Positions 1 through 6,990 of a stretch of 64,000 nt of DNA are shown in pieces. The stretch's first letter is position 1, and each line of letters begins with the position of its first letter. Source of the DNA: Microbacterium soli (GTDB lineage Bacteria > Actinomycetota > Actinomycetes > Actinomycetales > Microbacteriaceae); contig NZ_BAABCP010000001.1 in the NCBI RefSeq assembly GCF_039539005.1, positions 434,001 to 498,000 of the forward strand, in the 5' to 3' direction. Position numbers and translations under genes: made by a program. The notes beneath the pieces were generated by a model that saw nothing but the letters and a program-made list of their open reading frames with translations, had not been told where the DNA came from and ran no database searches.

Positions 1-508
1 TCATCCCGAGCCCCAGCGAGAAGTACGCGAAGTCGGTGTACTGCGGATCGTCCTCCTGGTTGAAGTCGATGCCGCCGACCTGGTCGGTGTAGTAGATCCG
101 CGCGTAGCGCAGCATGTAGTCGACCTGGATGAGCCCCCAGGACGCGGCGACGCCGAGCACCGCGATGCCCGCCAGCAGGTAGCCCTCCACCTCGCCGGCA
201 TGACGCGCCTGCAGCACGACGATGCCGACGGCGACGAGGCTGATGAGGCTGCCGGTGATCGCGATCAGCCGGGCCGTGCGACGCCCGGGGTCCTCCGCCG
301 TGGCATGCGCTCTGGTCGCCGCGGCATCCATCGGCCACACCGTCACGACCACCCACAGCGTGTTGACCAGGCCGAGTGCGCCCCAGCCTCCGACGACTCC
401 GGCCGCCGGCCCCAGAAGGATGCCGAGTCCGACGCCGGTGCCGAGTCCGATCAGCACGGAGACGACGGCGCGCACGCGCACTGAGACGCGGGCTGCATGA
501 TCTTCCAT
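1..508 (-). CDS. DUF1345 family membrane protein, C-terminus beyond the window
   Basis: Integral membrane protein of the DUF1345 (COG4291) family; its function is unknown. Reading leftward from ATG 508 the frame stays open to the window edge, giving about 169 residues. Four hydrophobic segments are visible (roughly residues 15-37, 40-58, 78-96, 106-124). They are followed by a polar stretch ending FNQEDDPQYTDFAYFSLGLG, the conserved pre-helix signature of this family, so the missing part is probably one or two helices. The start is set by a -10 element TAGCAT (520-515) with 6 bases before the ATG and no Shine-Dalgarno, so the mRNA is probably leaderless. No partner gene is evident. Confidence 0.8.
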   Translation of the reverse strand, partial: MEDHAARVSVRVRAVVSVLIGLGTGVGLGILLGPAAGVVGGWGALGLVNTLWVVVTVWPMDAAATRAHATAEDPGRRTARLIAITGSLISLVAVGIVVLQARHAGEVEGYLLAGIAVLGVAASWGLIQVDYMLRYARIYYTDQVGGIDFNQEDDPQYTDFAYFSLGLGM

Positions 509-545
509 GAGCGCATGCTACGCGGCGAGCGCCCGCAGGCCCCGC

Positions 546-1658
546 CTACGCGCTGCCGTTCCCCGAACGGGCGCGTCTCTCCGCCGAGTGGGTGCGCCAT
601 GACGCCCACAGCACCAGCAGGAGGTGATGGAGCATCCCCACGAACACGACGGTCCACACTCCGACGGCGATCGCCAGCGCCACCTGGCCGATCGCCCCGG
701 ATGCGGGCAGCGCGTCGGCCTCGCCGAGCGAGAGGGAGGCGACGGCGAACATGCCGACGGGGAACACCATCGACCACAGTGCGGGCTCGTAACGCAGCGG
801 CACCCGGTGCAGCATGTGCCGCCACGCCCCGGCCCCGACCAGCAGCGGCAGCAGCCACAGGCAGAACACCCAGAAGATCACGACCGTCGCCGCGATCAGC
901 GGACGGACGGCGTCCACGAGCGGCGTGTGCTCCATCTGCACGATCGCCGAGCCCGCCACGACGGCGATCGCGAGGGCTCCCATCGAGACCCAGTACGCGG
1001 GGTCGAACTGCTGCGGGGTGATGCCGAACTGCACGACCCGCAGCAGCACGAGCATGGCCATCGCGACGTACAGGATCACGCCCACCGACCACGCCAGCAC
1101 AGCCACCAGACCGATCCACTCCCCGAAGGACGCATCGACGGTGGGGCTCAGCCGCGCCATGCCGATCGCGAGGGACTGGCTGGCGACCGCCCACACGAAC
1201 CAGGAGCCGTTCGCGTGGCGGAGGATGCTCCTGCCGTCGCGGGTCATCAGCACCTGCCAGGGCAGCACGTAGCCGAACACGAACCAGATGAGCGTCGCGA
1301 ACAGGAACAGAGATCCCGCCGCGAACTCGAAGCCGTCCTGCGCGAGCCGCACGCCCAGCACGTCGGTCGCGGCGACCACGGTGAAGTAGCCGAAGGCGTT
1401 CTCGGGATCGCGCAGGTCGTCGACGACGCGGTGCCAGTGGAAGATCGCCCGCCACACGTACAGCACCCACAGCCCGGCGTACAGTACCGCGGTGATCCAC
1501 ATCAGTGCGACGGAGAGCGAGCGGATGCCGGTGGTGTGCAGCCCGATGGAGACGATGCCGGTGCCCATCACGGCGGCGAAGTACCCCGGCGACAGGCGTG
1601 CGACGGCGCCCCGGACAGGCGGCATCGACGCCGTCGCGGCCGCCGCTGTGCTCATCAC
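546..1658 (-). CDS. TDT-family transporter (TehA/Mae1/SLAC1 fold)
   Basis: Ten-helix membrane protein of 370 residues, the usual size for the tellurite-resistance/dicarboxylate transporter (TDT) superfamily, which moves small anions such as malate, sulfite or chloride. The N-terminus carries the family's first-helix signature (LSPGYFAAVMGTGIVSIGL, about residues 23-41), and hydrophobic helices follow through residue 355. Substrate cannot be read from sequence. The GTG at 1658 lies 7 bases after AAGG and is preferred over the ATG three bases on. The neighbour to the right (1767-2336) is a leftward gene separated by 108 bases, so co-transcription is possible but not shown. Confidence 0.8.
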   Translation of the reverse strand: MMSTAAAATASMPPVRGAVARLSPGYFAAVMGTGIVSIGLHTTGIRSLSVALMWITAVLYAGLWVLYVWRAIFHWHRVVDDLRDPENAFGYFTVVAATDVLGVRLAQDGFEFAAGSLFLFATLIWFVFGYVLPWQVLMTRDGRSILRHANGSWFVWAVASQSLAIGMARLSPTVDASFGEWIGLVAVLAWSVGVILYVAMAMLVLLRVVQFGITPQQFDPAYWVSMGALAIAVVAGSAIVQMEHTPLVDAVRPLIAATVVIFWVFCLWLLPLLVGAGAWRHMLHRVPLRYEPALWSMVFPVGMFAVASLSLGEADALPASGAIGQVALAIAVGVWTVVFVGMLHHLLLVLWASWRTHSAERRARSGNGSA

Positions 1659-1766
1659 CCGCTCACCTTCAGATCAACGCCTGACGGCGACCGCCGTCCC
1701 CTCCAGTATCCTCCTCACGGGGATCCGGCCGAGTCAGGGGCCGAGGCGGATGTCCGCGGTGTCTCG

Positions 1767-2336
1767 TCAGTCCCAGTCGAGGTACTCCTCGATGACGACG
1801 GCGGTCTCGATCGGGTGCGTGGCCGGGAAGTAGTGGTCGGCACCGGGGATGCGGGTGATGCTCGCACGCTCGGGTGCTGTCGCCTGCAGCCGCTCGGCGT
1901 GCACGGCCGGGGTGATGTCGTCGTCGGATGCCTGGATGATGAGCACCGGGATGCCGTCGGCCAGCGGTGCGCCGTCCTCCTCGACGCCCAGCAGCAGCAG
2001 CCCGCCGACCCGGTCGTGGTGCTCGGCGGCGAAGACGCGCGCGATGCTGCCGCCGTGGCCGTGCCCGCCGATCCAGGTGTCGGCGATGCCCAGGTGCTCG
2101 AGCACCGCGTCCGCGTCAGCTGCGCGGTCGCTGTCGGTGATGGCATCCGCCGCCGCCCTGGCCCCGATCCGCACGACGCGGAACCCGGCCTCCTCCGCGA
2201 GGTAGTGGGCGATGACGTTCAATCCGTCCGCACCGAGCTCGCGGTCGGTGACCAGCGTGAGCGTCACGGGTCCGACGCCCTCGTCGGCGAAGGGCACGGC
2301 ACGGCCATCGGGTTCGAAGGTGCTGATCTGCGTCAC
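1767..2336 (-). CDS. Alpha/beta-hydrolase-fold protein lacking the nucleophilic serine
   Basis: A small (189 aa) alpha/beta-hydrolase relative. The strand-turn-helix that normally reads GHSMGG is GHGHGG here (within WIGGHGHGGSIARV), so the catalytic serine position is glycine. A candidate acid (IIQASDDDIT) and a C-terminal histidine (GADHYF) remain. It may therefore be a non-enzymatic or altered-chemistry member, and I do not assign a substrate. Start: GTG 2336 follows a GGAGAG Shine-Dalgarno at a 9-base spacing. The longer ORF beginning at 2390 has no such support. Residues 1-20 are polar and no signal peptide is seen, so it should be cytoplasmic. Confidence 0.65.
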   Translation of the reverse strand: MTQISTFEPDGRAVPFADEGVGPVTLTLVTDRELGADGLNVIAHYLAEEAGFRVVRIGARAAADAITDSDRAADADAVLEHLGIADTWIGGHGHGGSIARVFAAEHHDRVGGLLLLGVEEDGAPLADGIPVLIIQASDDDITPAVHAERLQATAPERASITRIPGADHYFPATHPIETAVVIEEYLDWD

Positions 2337-2521
2337 GGTCGTCTGCTCTCCAGTGGGGTTCACGGTAGCCGGGCCTCGCGCGGATCGCACGAACCGCCCC
2401 GATCACCGTAATCACGCAGCCGCGATCGGACAAGTCCGCCCCGCGGGCGTCGGCAGGCGGGGGCCCGTGACGGTGCGGCGGCTCGAGGTGTGGCATCCGG
2501 TCGGTGCGTCAGACTGGACCG

Positions 2522-2965
2522 GTGGAGGACCTTCGGATACCACCGGGACCGGGTGCGCCCCGAGGGCTCACCGTGCCCGCTGCGGAGCTGGTCGAGCAGT
2601 TCTCCCGCTCCTCCGGTCCCGGCGGGCAGGGCGTGAACACCACGGACTCCCGCGTGCAGCTGAGCCTCGATCTGGCCACGACGGGCGCGCTGGACGACGC
2701 GCAGCGCGCTCGTGCGCTGACGAGGCTCGCCCCACGGCTGTCGGGCACCACGCTCATCATCACGGCGAGCGCGCAGCGTTCGCAGCGGCAGAATCGCGCG
2801 GCGGCGCGGGAGCGTCTGGCCGACCTCATCCGCGATGCCGTCGTGCCGGATGCCGTCCGGCGTGCGACGCGGCCGACGCGCGGGTCGCAGCGGCGCAGGC
2901 TGGAGCAGAAGCGGCGACGCGCGGAGACGAAGAACGCCAGGCGGCGCCCGTCCGATCGGGACTGA
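2522..2965 (+). CDS. arfB: Alternative ribosome-rescue factor ArfB (peptidyl-tRNA hydrolase)
   Basis: Hydrolyses peptidyl-tRNA on ribosomes stalled at the end of a non-stop mRNA. The protein has 147 residues. The class-I release-factor GGQ motif is at residues 34-36 within SSGPGGQGVNTTDSRVQL. The C-terminal tail (about residues 100-147) is strongly basic (RRRLEQKRRRAETKNARRR), as expected for the part that occupies the empty mRNA entry channel. GTG 2522 is chosen because the -10-like CAGACT ends 6 bases before it and homologues begin near this point. An in-frame GTG at 2504 is the alternative. It lacks the codon-recognition domain of RF1/RF2, which excludes a normal release factor. Confidence 0.9.
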   Translation: MEDLRIPPGPGAPRGLTVPAAELVEQFSRSSGPGGQGVNTTDSRVQLSLDLATTGALDDAQRARALTRLAPRLSGTTLIITASAQRSQRQNRAAARERLADLIRDAVVPDAVRRATRPTRGSQRRRLEQKRRRAETKNARRRPSDRD

Positions 2966-2980
2966 CCGGCCAGGGTGGAT

Positions 2981-3008
2981 AATAAACACGGGATTCACCG
3001 TGGTTATT
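2981..3008. promoter_or_regulatory. Inverted repeat upstream of the 83-aa gene
   Basis: Arms AATAAACACGG (2981-2991) and CCGTGGTTATT (2998-3008) pair with one mismatch around a 6-base loop. It is A+T-rich against its surroundings and lies 18 bases before the start of the next gene. It could be an operator or an mRNA hairpin. It is too weak in G+C and lacks a T-run for a convincing terminator. Confidence 0.45.
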
Positions 3009-3026
3009 CACGAAGGGATGGCTCGG

Positions 3027-3278
3027 ATGGGAGTCGAAGGACGCGACGACACGCTCGGCACGACCGTCGGCTTCCTGCTCAGGGCGCTGCGCGCCGTGGG
3101 CGAGCTGGGCGATCCCGATGCGGCCAACCGGCTTGCGGCGCAGGCATGGTTGGCTCTTCGCGACGATCACCCTCAGCAGGCCAAGCGGCTCAACGGGGTC
3201 ATGCACCACCTGTCCCGGCTGCCGCAGGTCACAGGCGGCGAATCCCGCAACCCACCCACCGATCAGGAGGACAGATGA
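3027..3278 (+). CDS. Small hypothetical protein (83 aa)
   Basis: An 83-residue cytoplasmic protein that I do not recognise. It is mostly helical in appearance (TVGFLLRALRAVGELGDPDAANRLAAQAWLALRDD), without membrane segment, cysteines or a catalytic motif. The start at 3027 follows GAAGGG at 9 bases. An ATG at 3018 is possible. Its stop codon overlaps the ATG of the DUF2249 gene (ATGA), so the two are translationally coupled and probably work together. A near-perfect inverted repeat lies just upstream. Confidence 0.65.
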   Translation: MGVEGRDDTLGTTVGFLLRALRAVGELGDPDAANRLAAQAWLALRDDHPQQAKRLNGVMHHLSRLPQVTGGESRNPPTDQEDR

Positions 3279-3511
3279 GCGACGATCCGAAGCTCGACGT
3301 ACGCAACGACGTGCCGCAGCGCCGTCACGAGCTGATTCTGCAGAACTACCACGAGCTGGAGGCCGGCAAGGGCTTCGAGCTCATCAACGATCACGACCCC
3401 AAGCCGCTGTGGTATCAGTTCGATGCCGAGTTCAAGGGACAGTTCACCTGGGACTACCTCGAGGAGGGCCCGGAGGTGTGGCGAGTCCGGATCGGACGAC
3501 CCGCCGCCTGA
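3275..3511 (+). CDS. DUF2249 domain protein (78 aa)
   Basis: Small single-domain protein matching DUF2249 in length and features: RRHELILQNYHELEAGKGFE and a terminal WDYLEEGPEVWRVRI. Members are cytoplasmic, distantly similar to TusA/SirA-type folds, and often lie near haem, iron or nitric-oxide-related genes. No such gene is adjacent here. An AGGAGG Shine-Dalgarno (3265-3270) precedes ATG 3275, which overlaps the stop of the 83-aa gene. Function is not known. Confidence 0.75.
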   Translation: MSDDPKLDVRNDVPQRRHELILQNYHELEAGKGFELINDHDPKPLWYQFDAEFKGQFTWDYLEEGPEVWRVRIGRPAA

Positions 3512-3680
3512 GTCTCCGCCGGATCGCGCTGCTGCGCGATCCGGCGCTCTCCGTCAGAGGGCCCGCCGAGTTCGCCGTGACGACGCCCACCGCTCCATCC
3601 TGACGCCCGTCGATTGTGAGCGCTGGAGGATCACCGCTTCTCCGCATCCGCGCGGCGCAACGCTCTGTCAGACTCGGAGC

Positions 3681-4094
3681 ATGGCCGCAGAACCACGCGA
3701 CGGCTCGGCTCGGGTGCTCCGCATCGACGGTGCCCGTATCGACACGATCGAAGACCTGTATGTCCAGCTGAACGACCTGCTGATGAAGGACGAGGACTGG
3801 CGGCTCGGCACGAGCCTGGATGCACTCCACGACGTGCTGTACCGCTTCGATCCGGGCGCCGACCTCGGCCCCGCCGTCTTCGTGTGGACCGATCACGAGC
3901 ACAGCCGGGAGAGCCTCGGCATCACCGCGACCAGGGCATGGCTGGAGGCCAAGCTCCACCGCCCGGACGTCTTCGATGCACGCACGATCCGCGCGCAGCG
4001 GGACGCGTTGCTGGCAGGCGAGGGTGCGACGTACTTCGATCTCGTCGAGGAGGTCTTCGCCGGACATCCGGGTGTGCGGCTGGAACTGAGGTGA
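3681..4094 (+). CDS. Barstar-like (ribonuclease inhibitor family) protein
   Basis: A 137-residue protein with the barstar fold signature: an N-terminal strand (VLRIDGARI), the helix IEDLYVQLNDLLMKD, then WRLGTSLDALHDVLY, which matches the family's GxxLDALWDxL helix that plugs a barnase active site. Acidic residues are abundant, as in inhibitors of basic RNases. No barnase-like or other RNase gene is next to it, so it may guard against toxins from neighbours or have another partner. The start is ATG 3681, 6 bases after CAGACT, giving a leaderless pattern. Confidence 0.7.
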   Translation: MAAEPRDGSARVLRIDGARIDTIEDLYVQLNDLLMKDEDWRLGTSLDALHDVLYRFDPGADLGPAVFVWTDHEHSRESLGITATRAWLEAKLHRPDVFDARTIRAQRDALLAGEGATYFDLVEEVFAGHPGVRLELR

Positions 4095-4172
4095 CCCGGC
4101 GGGGTCTCCGCGGCCGCGCCCATGCCCGAGGGGATCGATCAGATCCGGAGATCACCGGAGGACGCGGCGCAA

Positions 4173-4195
4173 CAGCCGAGCCTCAGCGTCGGCTG
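4173..4195. other. Short inverted repeat between barstar and vapC 3' ends
   Basis: Arms CAGCCGA (4173-4179) and TCGGCTG (4189-4195) with a 9-base loop lie between convergent genes. It could act as a weak terminator, but there is no T-run. The rest of 4095-4233 shows nothing identifiable. Confidence 0.3.
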
Positions 4196-4233
4196 ATGCA
4201 GACGATGCAAGGTGCCGCTCCGCCGGATCGCCT

Positions 4234-4644
4234 TCACCCGGAACTCTCGGTGCCGGGCGCGACGACATCGAGCCCCGCCGCAGCCGCCGCTTCAGCGAGC
4301 CGATGGTCGTAGGTGAGGATGCCATCGACATCGAGTCGCATCGCCGCTTCCAGGTGCAGAGCGTCAAGAGTCCGCAAGTACGGCATCGGCAGAAAACCCG
4401 CCGACCGGTATGTGGCCCGGTCCAATGCCGCCAGCGAGACTCCGTCAAGGATCGCACTGACTCTGGCCTGGTCCCGCCCCTCTCGCACGGCCATCCGGCG
4501 CAACTCCGTCTCAAGAAGATCGCTCGACACGAGGGTCGCATCCGCATGGTCGAGCCATTGCACCAACGCCTCGGTCTCGGACTGCGAGATGAGAAGTGCG
4601 CCGAACGCCGACGTGTCGACGTAGACGAGGGGCATGGCGCTCAC
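4234..4644 (-). CDS. vapC: PIN-domain toxin, VapC family
   Basis: A 136-residue PIN ribonuclease, the toxin half of a type II toxin-antitoxin pair. The metal-binding acids are visible: D in LVYVDTSAF (about residue 10), E in SSDLLETELRR, D in RTLDALHLEAA and D in GILTYDHRLAEAA. The GTG start at 4644 overlaps the antitoxin stop by four bases (GTGA), the usual antitoxin-first coupling. An ATG three codons in is the alternative start. VapC toxins cut tRNA or rRNA; the target cannot be told from sequence. Confidence 0.85.
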   Translation of the reverse strand: MSAMPLVYVDTSAFGALLISQSETEALVQWLDHADATLVSSDLLETELRRMAVREGRDQARVSAILDGVSLAALDRATYRSAGFLPMPYLRTLDALHLEAAMRLDVDGILTYDHRLAEAAAAAGLDVVAPGTESSG

Positions 4645-4922
4645 ACCCGGTCCTCGCGAAGCTCATCGATGATCCGAGACATCGCACGGTCGCCTCGTGC
4701 CGGCTGGGGCTTGAGCGCCGCCCAGCCTCCCGTGCGCTTCGCGGGCCTGGCGATCGGCAACGTCGCGGCAGGTGCATCGATCGGAACGATGCGACCCACC
4801 GGGATGCCGCGGTTGGTCAGCACGAACGACTGACCTTCGCCGACAGCGCGAAGCACCCGTCCGGACTCGTTGCGCAACTCGCGCTGCGAGAGGCTCTCCA
4901 TCTGCGGTTCTGACGCGCCCAT
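4641..4922 (-). CDS. Antitoxin, Phd/YefM-type partner of VapC
   Basis: A 93-residue antitoxin with a Phd/YefM DNA-binding N-terminus (SLSQRELRNESGRVLRAVGEGQSFVLTNRG, about residues 10-39) and a proline/basic C-terminal part that would bind the toxin. ATG 4922 sits 7 bases downstream of TACGAT, which suggests leaderless translation. A 16-bp palindrome overlaps this -10 element and is the likely autoregulatory operator. Immediately upstream lies a remnant of a ychF 3' end (4945-4971), so the promoter of this pair abuts what was probably the original end of ychF. Confidence 0.85.
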   Translation of the reverse strand: MGASEPQMESLSQRELRNESGRVLRAVGEGQSFVLTNRGIPVGRIVPIDAPAATLPIARPAKRTGGWAALKPQPARGDRAMSRIIDELREDRV

Positions 4923-4932
4923 ACCGCAAATC

Positions 4933-4948
4933 GTAGCACTCGTGCTAC
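4933..4948. promoter_or_regulatory. Probable autoregulatory operator of the toxin-antitoxin pair
   Basis: GTAGCAC and GTGCTAC arms separated by 2 bases form a perfect palindrome. On the minus strand it overlaps the -10 (TACGAT) of the antitoxin gene, where Phd/VapC complexes normally repress. The left-reading arm shares bases with the stop codon of the ychF-end remnant. Confidence 0.6.
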
Positions 4949-4971
4949 ACGTTGAACCGGAACTCGACCAC
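4945..4971 (-). other. Copy 3 of the ychF 3' end (probable original ychF terminus, att-like)
   Basis: On the minus strand this reads N-VVEFRFNV-stop. VVEFRFNV is the ending expected of a normal YchF (E. coli YchF ends LFNV). The intact ychF, which ends VVEFRHS, is 2 kb upstream. It shares GTGGTSGAGTTCCGGTTC (17 of 18 bases) with copy 2. I infer that this is the displaced authentic end of ychF after insertion of foreign DNA. Confidence 0.65.
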
Positions 4972-5157
4972 ATTACGTCAGAGATAGGCATGAGCACGGA
5001 TCTGGTCCGCCCAGGCGCTTGGCCCAGTTCCGCCAGCGTCTCGCCGGCTAGCCAGATTCAGCGTATTGCTGAGAGGACCACCGGGTCGTATCGATGAAGC
5101 CTCCCGTCTCGCAGCTCCCTTAGACCCGCAATACAGTCCGGCGGAACGCGCATCTGA

Positions 5158-5766
5158 CTAGTCAGGAGCAACCGACGAACTGGTATCGATCTGTGACGGC
5201 GTTGCGGACTCAACCTGCACTGCGTCGAACGATCTGCGATGACGCGATTCGACGCGCCCCTTCACCCCCAGTAGCTTTCTCGCCTGATTGACGTAGTCGT
5301 CTAGTGCATCGGAGTAGCGATCAAGAAACTCTCGTGCCTTGGCACCGCGGAAGACCCCATCCGAGTTCATCTGTCGAGCGACTTCGTTCATGTAGTCGTG
5401 TATGGCCTTGTCAAAATGCGAGAAAGAGTCGATCACGACTTGCGACCCGATCACCGACACCCGGCCTCGCATGCGTCTCATCTCTTGGTCAAGGATCATT
5501 GCTCGACCAATTGCCTCCCCTGCACGGGCATCAGCCTCCGCATCGGAACCACCGTGCGGCGCATTCGAAGTGAACGTACTCATCGCATCTTCCATCGCAT
5601 AAGCCTGGTCGAGCGACTCCAGGACAATCTCACGCCTGAGTTCACCAAGTCGCTTGCTCTTCTCATTGCTGCGGCTCAACAGACCCCCGGCAAACACACC
5701 GGCCAGCGCGGACACGAGAGGAAGCAACACCGGAGAGACGGCTATCAGCGCTGAAACAATCTCCAT
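5158..5766 (-). CDS. Unknown membrane-anchored helical protein in the ychF-end island
   Basis: A 202-residue protein that I do not recognise. Residues 3-30 form one strong membrane segment (VSALIAVSPVLLPLVSALAG). The rest is charged and helical with coiled-coil character (RLGELRREIVLESLDQAYAM; DQEMRRMRGRV) and a disordered tail. It therefore probably sits on the membrane with a cytoplasmic domain. Base composition is clearly lower in G+C and richer in A+T codons than the flanks, a sign of transfer. It lies between two copies of the ychF 3' end, in the same orientation as ychF. The start ATG 5766 is chosen because it opens at the membrane segment; an upstream ATG (5808) is less likely. Confidence 0.6.
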   Translation of the reverse strand: MEIVSALIAVSPVLLPLVSALAGVFAGGLLSRSNEKSKRLGELRREIVLESLDQAYAMEDAMSTFTSNAPHGGSDAEADARAGEAIGRAMILDQEMRRMRGRVSVIGSQVVIDSFSHFDKAIHDYMNEVARQMNSDGVFRGAKAREFLDRYSDALDDYVNQARKLLGVKGRVESRHRRSFDAVQVESATPSQIDTSSSVAPD

Positions 5767-5864
5767 GCTCCCATGATGCCCCACACTGAAAGCATCGCTG
5801 CTCTGCAAGCCCGGCGCTCGGAAACCAGGGCGGCTTCCTCTTCTAGCTTGTCGTTGAGCGCGAA

Positions 5865-5903
5865 TCAGTTCGAGAACCGGAACTCCACCACGCCCCCGTC
5901 CTG
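5865..5903 (-). other. Copy 2 of the ychF 3' end (att-like repeat)
   Basis: On the minus strand this reads QDGGVVEFRFSN-stop, against QDGDVVEFRHS-stop in the intact gene. Over the shared 26 bases there are three mismatches. It lies 7 bases after the stop codon of the gene at 5911-6927 and before the gene at 5158-5766, so each of the two genes is followed by its own ychF end. Confidence 0.7.
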
Positions 5904-5910
5904 CGCTCGG

Positions 5911-6927
5911 TCAGTCGAGTTTCTCGAACGAAGGCCTCGGCGCGATCACCGACACTCGGGTCTCGTTGAGAGTGAGCCATGCGGGGGCGTCGACGGACAG
6001 GAGCTTTCGGTCAACGGCGATCAGGTTCTGCTGAGCGGCTTCGTTGAGAGCGCCCAGAATCTCAGTCACCTTAACCCGCTCGAACTTCTCCAACTGGGCC
6101 TGAATCTTCTGCGCCTTCGCACTCGGCTTGTAGTAGTAGTGACCCCGGTCGTGCTTTCCCACTGTCAGGATCGCCTCAGCCACAGCCTCGTAGGCATCGT
6201 TGAACAGCCCCATGAACCCATCGGGGTCAGGCAGGGCAACGAGGTGCAACGACTTCCAGCGCTGATACCCCGGCCTCAGGTCACGGGCCTGAGGGACGAT
6301 TGCAACTCGAAGACCGCGCCCGTCCTCCAACTGGTGCCAGTTGCTCTTGATCGTTGCAGCGGCGAACTTGTCCTTATCCTCACCACCCAGGAAGAGGTCG
6401 GTCTTCCATACCTGCTTGATGCGGTCGCCGAGGATCGGCTCTGCACGTACACCCTTTGCAGCAATCGGCACCCACGCACCGAAAGCGAACGGTCGCCCTT
6501 GCCCGTCCGGAAGTAGAACTGCATCGCCGCTCGCGTTGTTGACTACAGCCTCCGTGAAGCCGAGATGACGAGCACGCTCATGCCCGAACATCAGCGAGGT
6601 AGGCGCGGTGGTGGACCTGAACGACTTGGGGCTCGTCTTCAGGAGCGCCTCCATCACCAAGTCGGTAACTCGCGGCTCGCCACCCAAGATCGCCTCGTGC
6701 ACTGCCCACTCGAAGCCGTCGCCTCGGGCACCCTTGTCACGGTGGAGCCGAACCACCTTCGCGAGCTGCCGAAAAGTCACGTCTTGGCGATCGCAGTTGA
6801 GATCCTCTAGATCACTCTGCGTCAACTCATCGAAATGCGCTCGGAGCACGGAACGCGAAACCGCGTACAACGCTCGCCCATACTCATCGACGGGTTCAGC
6901 CTGAGTGAGAAACGTTACGTCTGCCAT
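5911..6927 (-). CDS. Unknown protein, possible restriction-endonuclease-like fold, in the ychF-end island
   Basis: A soluble 338-residue protein without a family name that I can give. Two features recall solo restriction-like nucleases: an early helix GFEWAVHEAI (about residues 71-80), and KTDLFLGG (175-182) followed after a short loop by ATIKSNWHQLEDGRGLRVAIVPQ around residues 191-213. In such families an acidic D...(D/E)xK core sits in this arrangement, but the residue before IK is threonine, so the motif is incomplete and the assignment is a guess. The lower G+C of the gene, its position directly after ychF (27-base gap) and a ychF-end copy right after its stop mark it as cargo. GGAAGG lies 4 bases before ATG 6927. 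Confidence 0.55.
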   Translation of the reverse strand: MADVTFLTQAEPVDEYGRALYAVSRSVLRAHFDELTQSDLEDLNCDRQDVTFRQLAKVVRLHRDKGARGDGFEWAVHEAILGGEPRVTDLVMEALLKTSPKSFRSTTAPTSLMFGHERARHLGFTEAVVNNASGDAVLLPDGQGRPFAFGAWVPIAAKGVRAEPILGDRIKQVWKTDLFLGGEDKDKFAAATIKSNWHQLEDGRGLRVAIVPQARDLRPGYQRWKSLHLVALPDPDGFMGLFNDAYEAVAEAILTVGKHDRGHYYYKPSAKAQKIQAQLEKFERVKVTEILGALNEAAQQNLIAVDRKLLSVDAPAWLTLNETRVSVIAPRPSFEKLD

Positions 6928-6954
6928 GTCGCCTTCCAGATCCTGCGCAAATGC

Positions 6955-6990
6955 CTAACTGTGACGGAACTCCACGACGTCGCCGTCCTG
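6955..6990 (-). other. Copy 1 of the ychF 3' end (inside the intact gene)
   Basis: The last 12 codons of ychF, listed as the reference copy of the repeated segment. Its core GTGGAGTTCCG recurs in copy 2 (5865-5903), and GAGTTCCG recurs in copy 3 (4945-4971). Identity ends at CCG, after which the three copies have different tails (HS, FSN, FNV). Confidence 0.7.

Noticed and set aside
4234..4250. GAGTTCCGG-like word on the minus strand at the vapC 3' end, resembling the ychF core
   Set aside because: Only nine bases match, and the following residues do not resemble a YchF terminus; in high-G+C DNA this can occur by chance.
5911..6927. The cargo gene as a tyrosine integrase that moves the ychF-end cassettes
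   Set aside because: No R...HxxR...Y catalytic set can be found, and the length and composition do not match recombinases.
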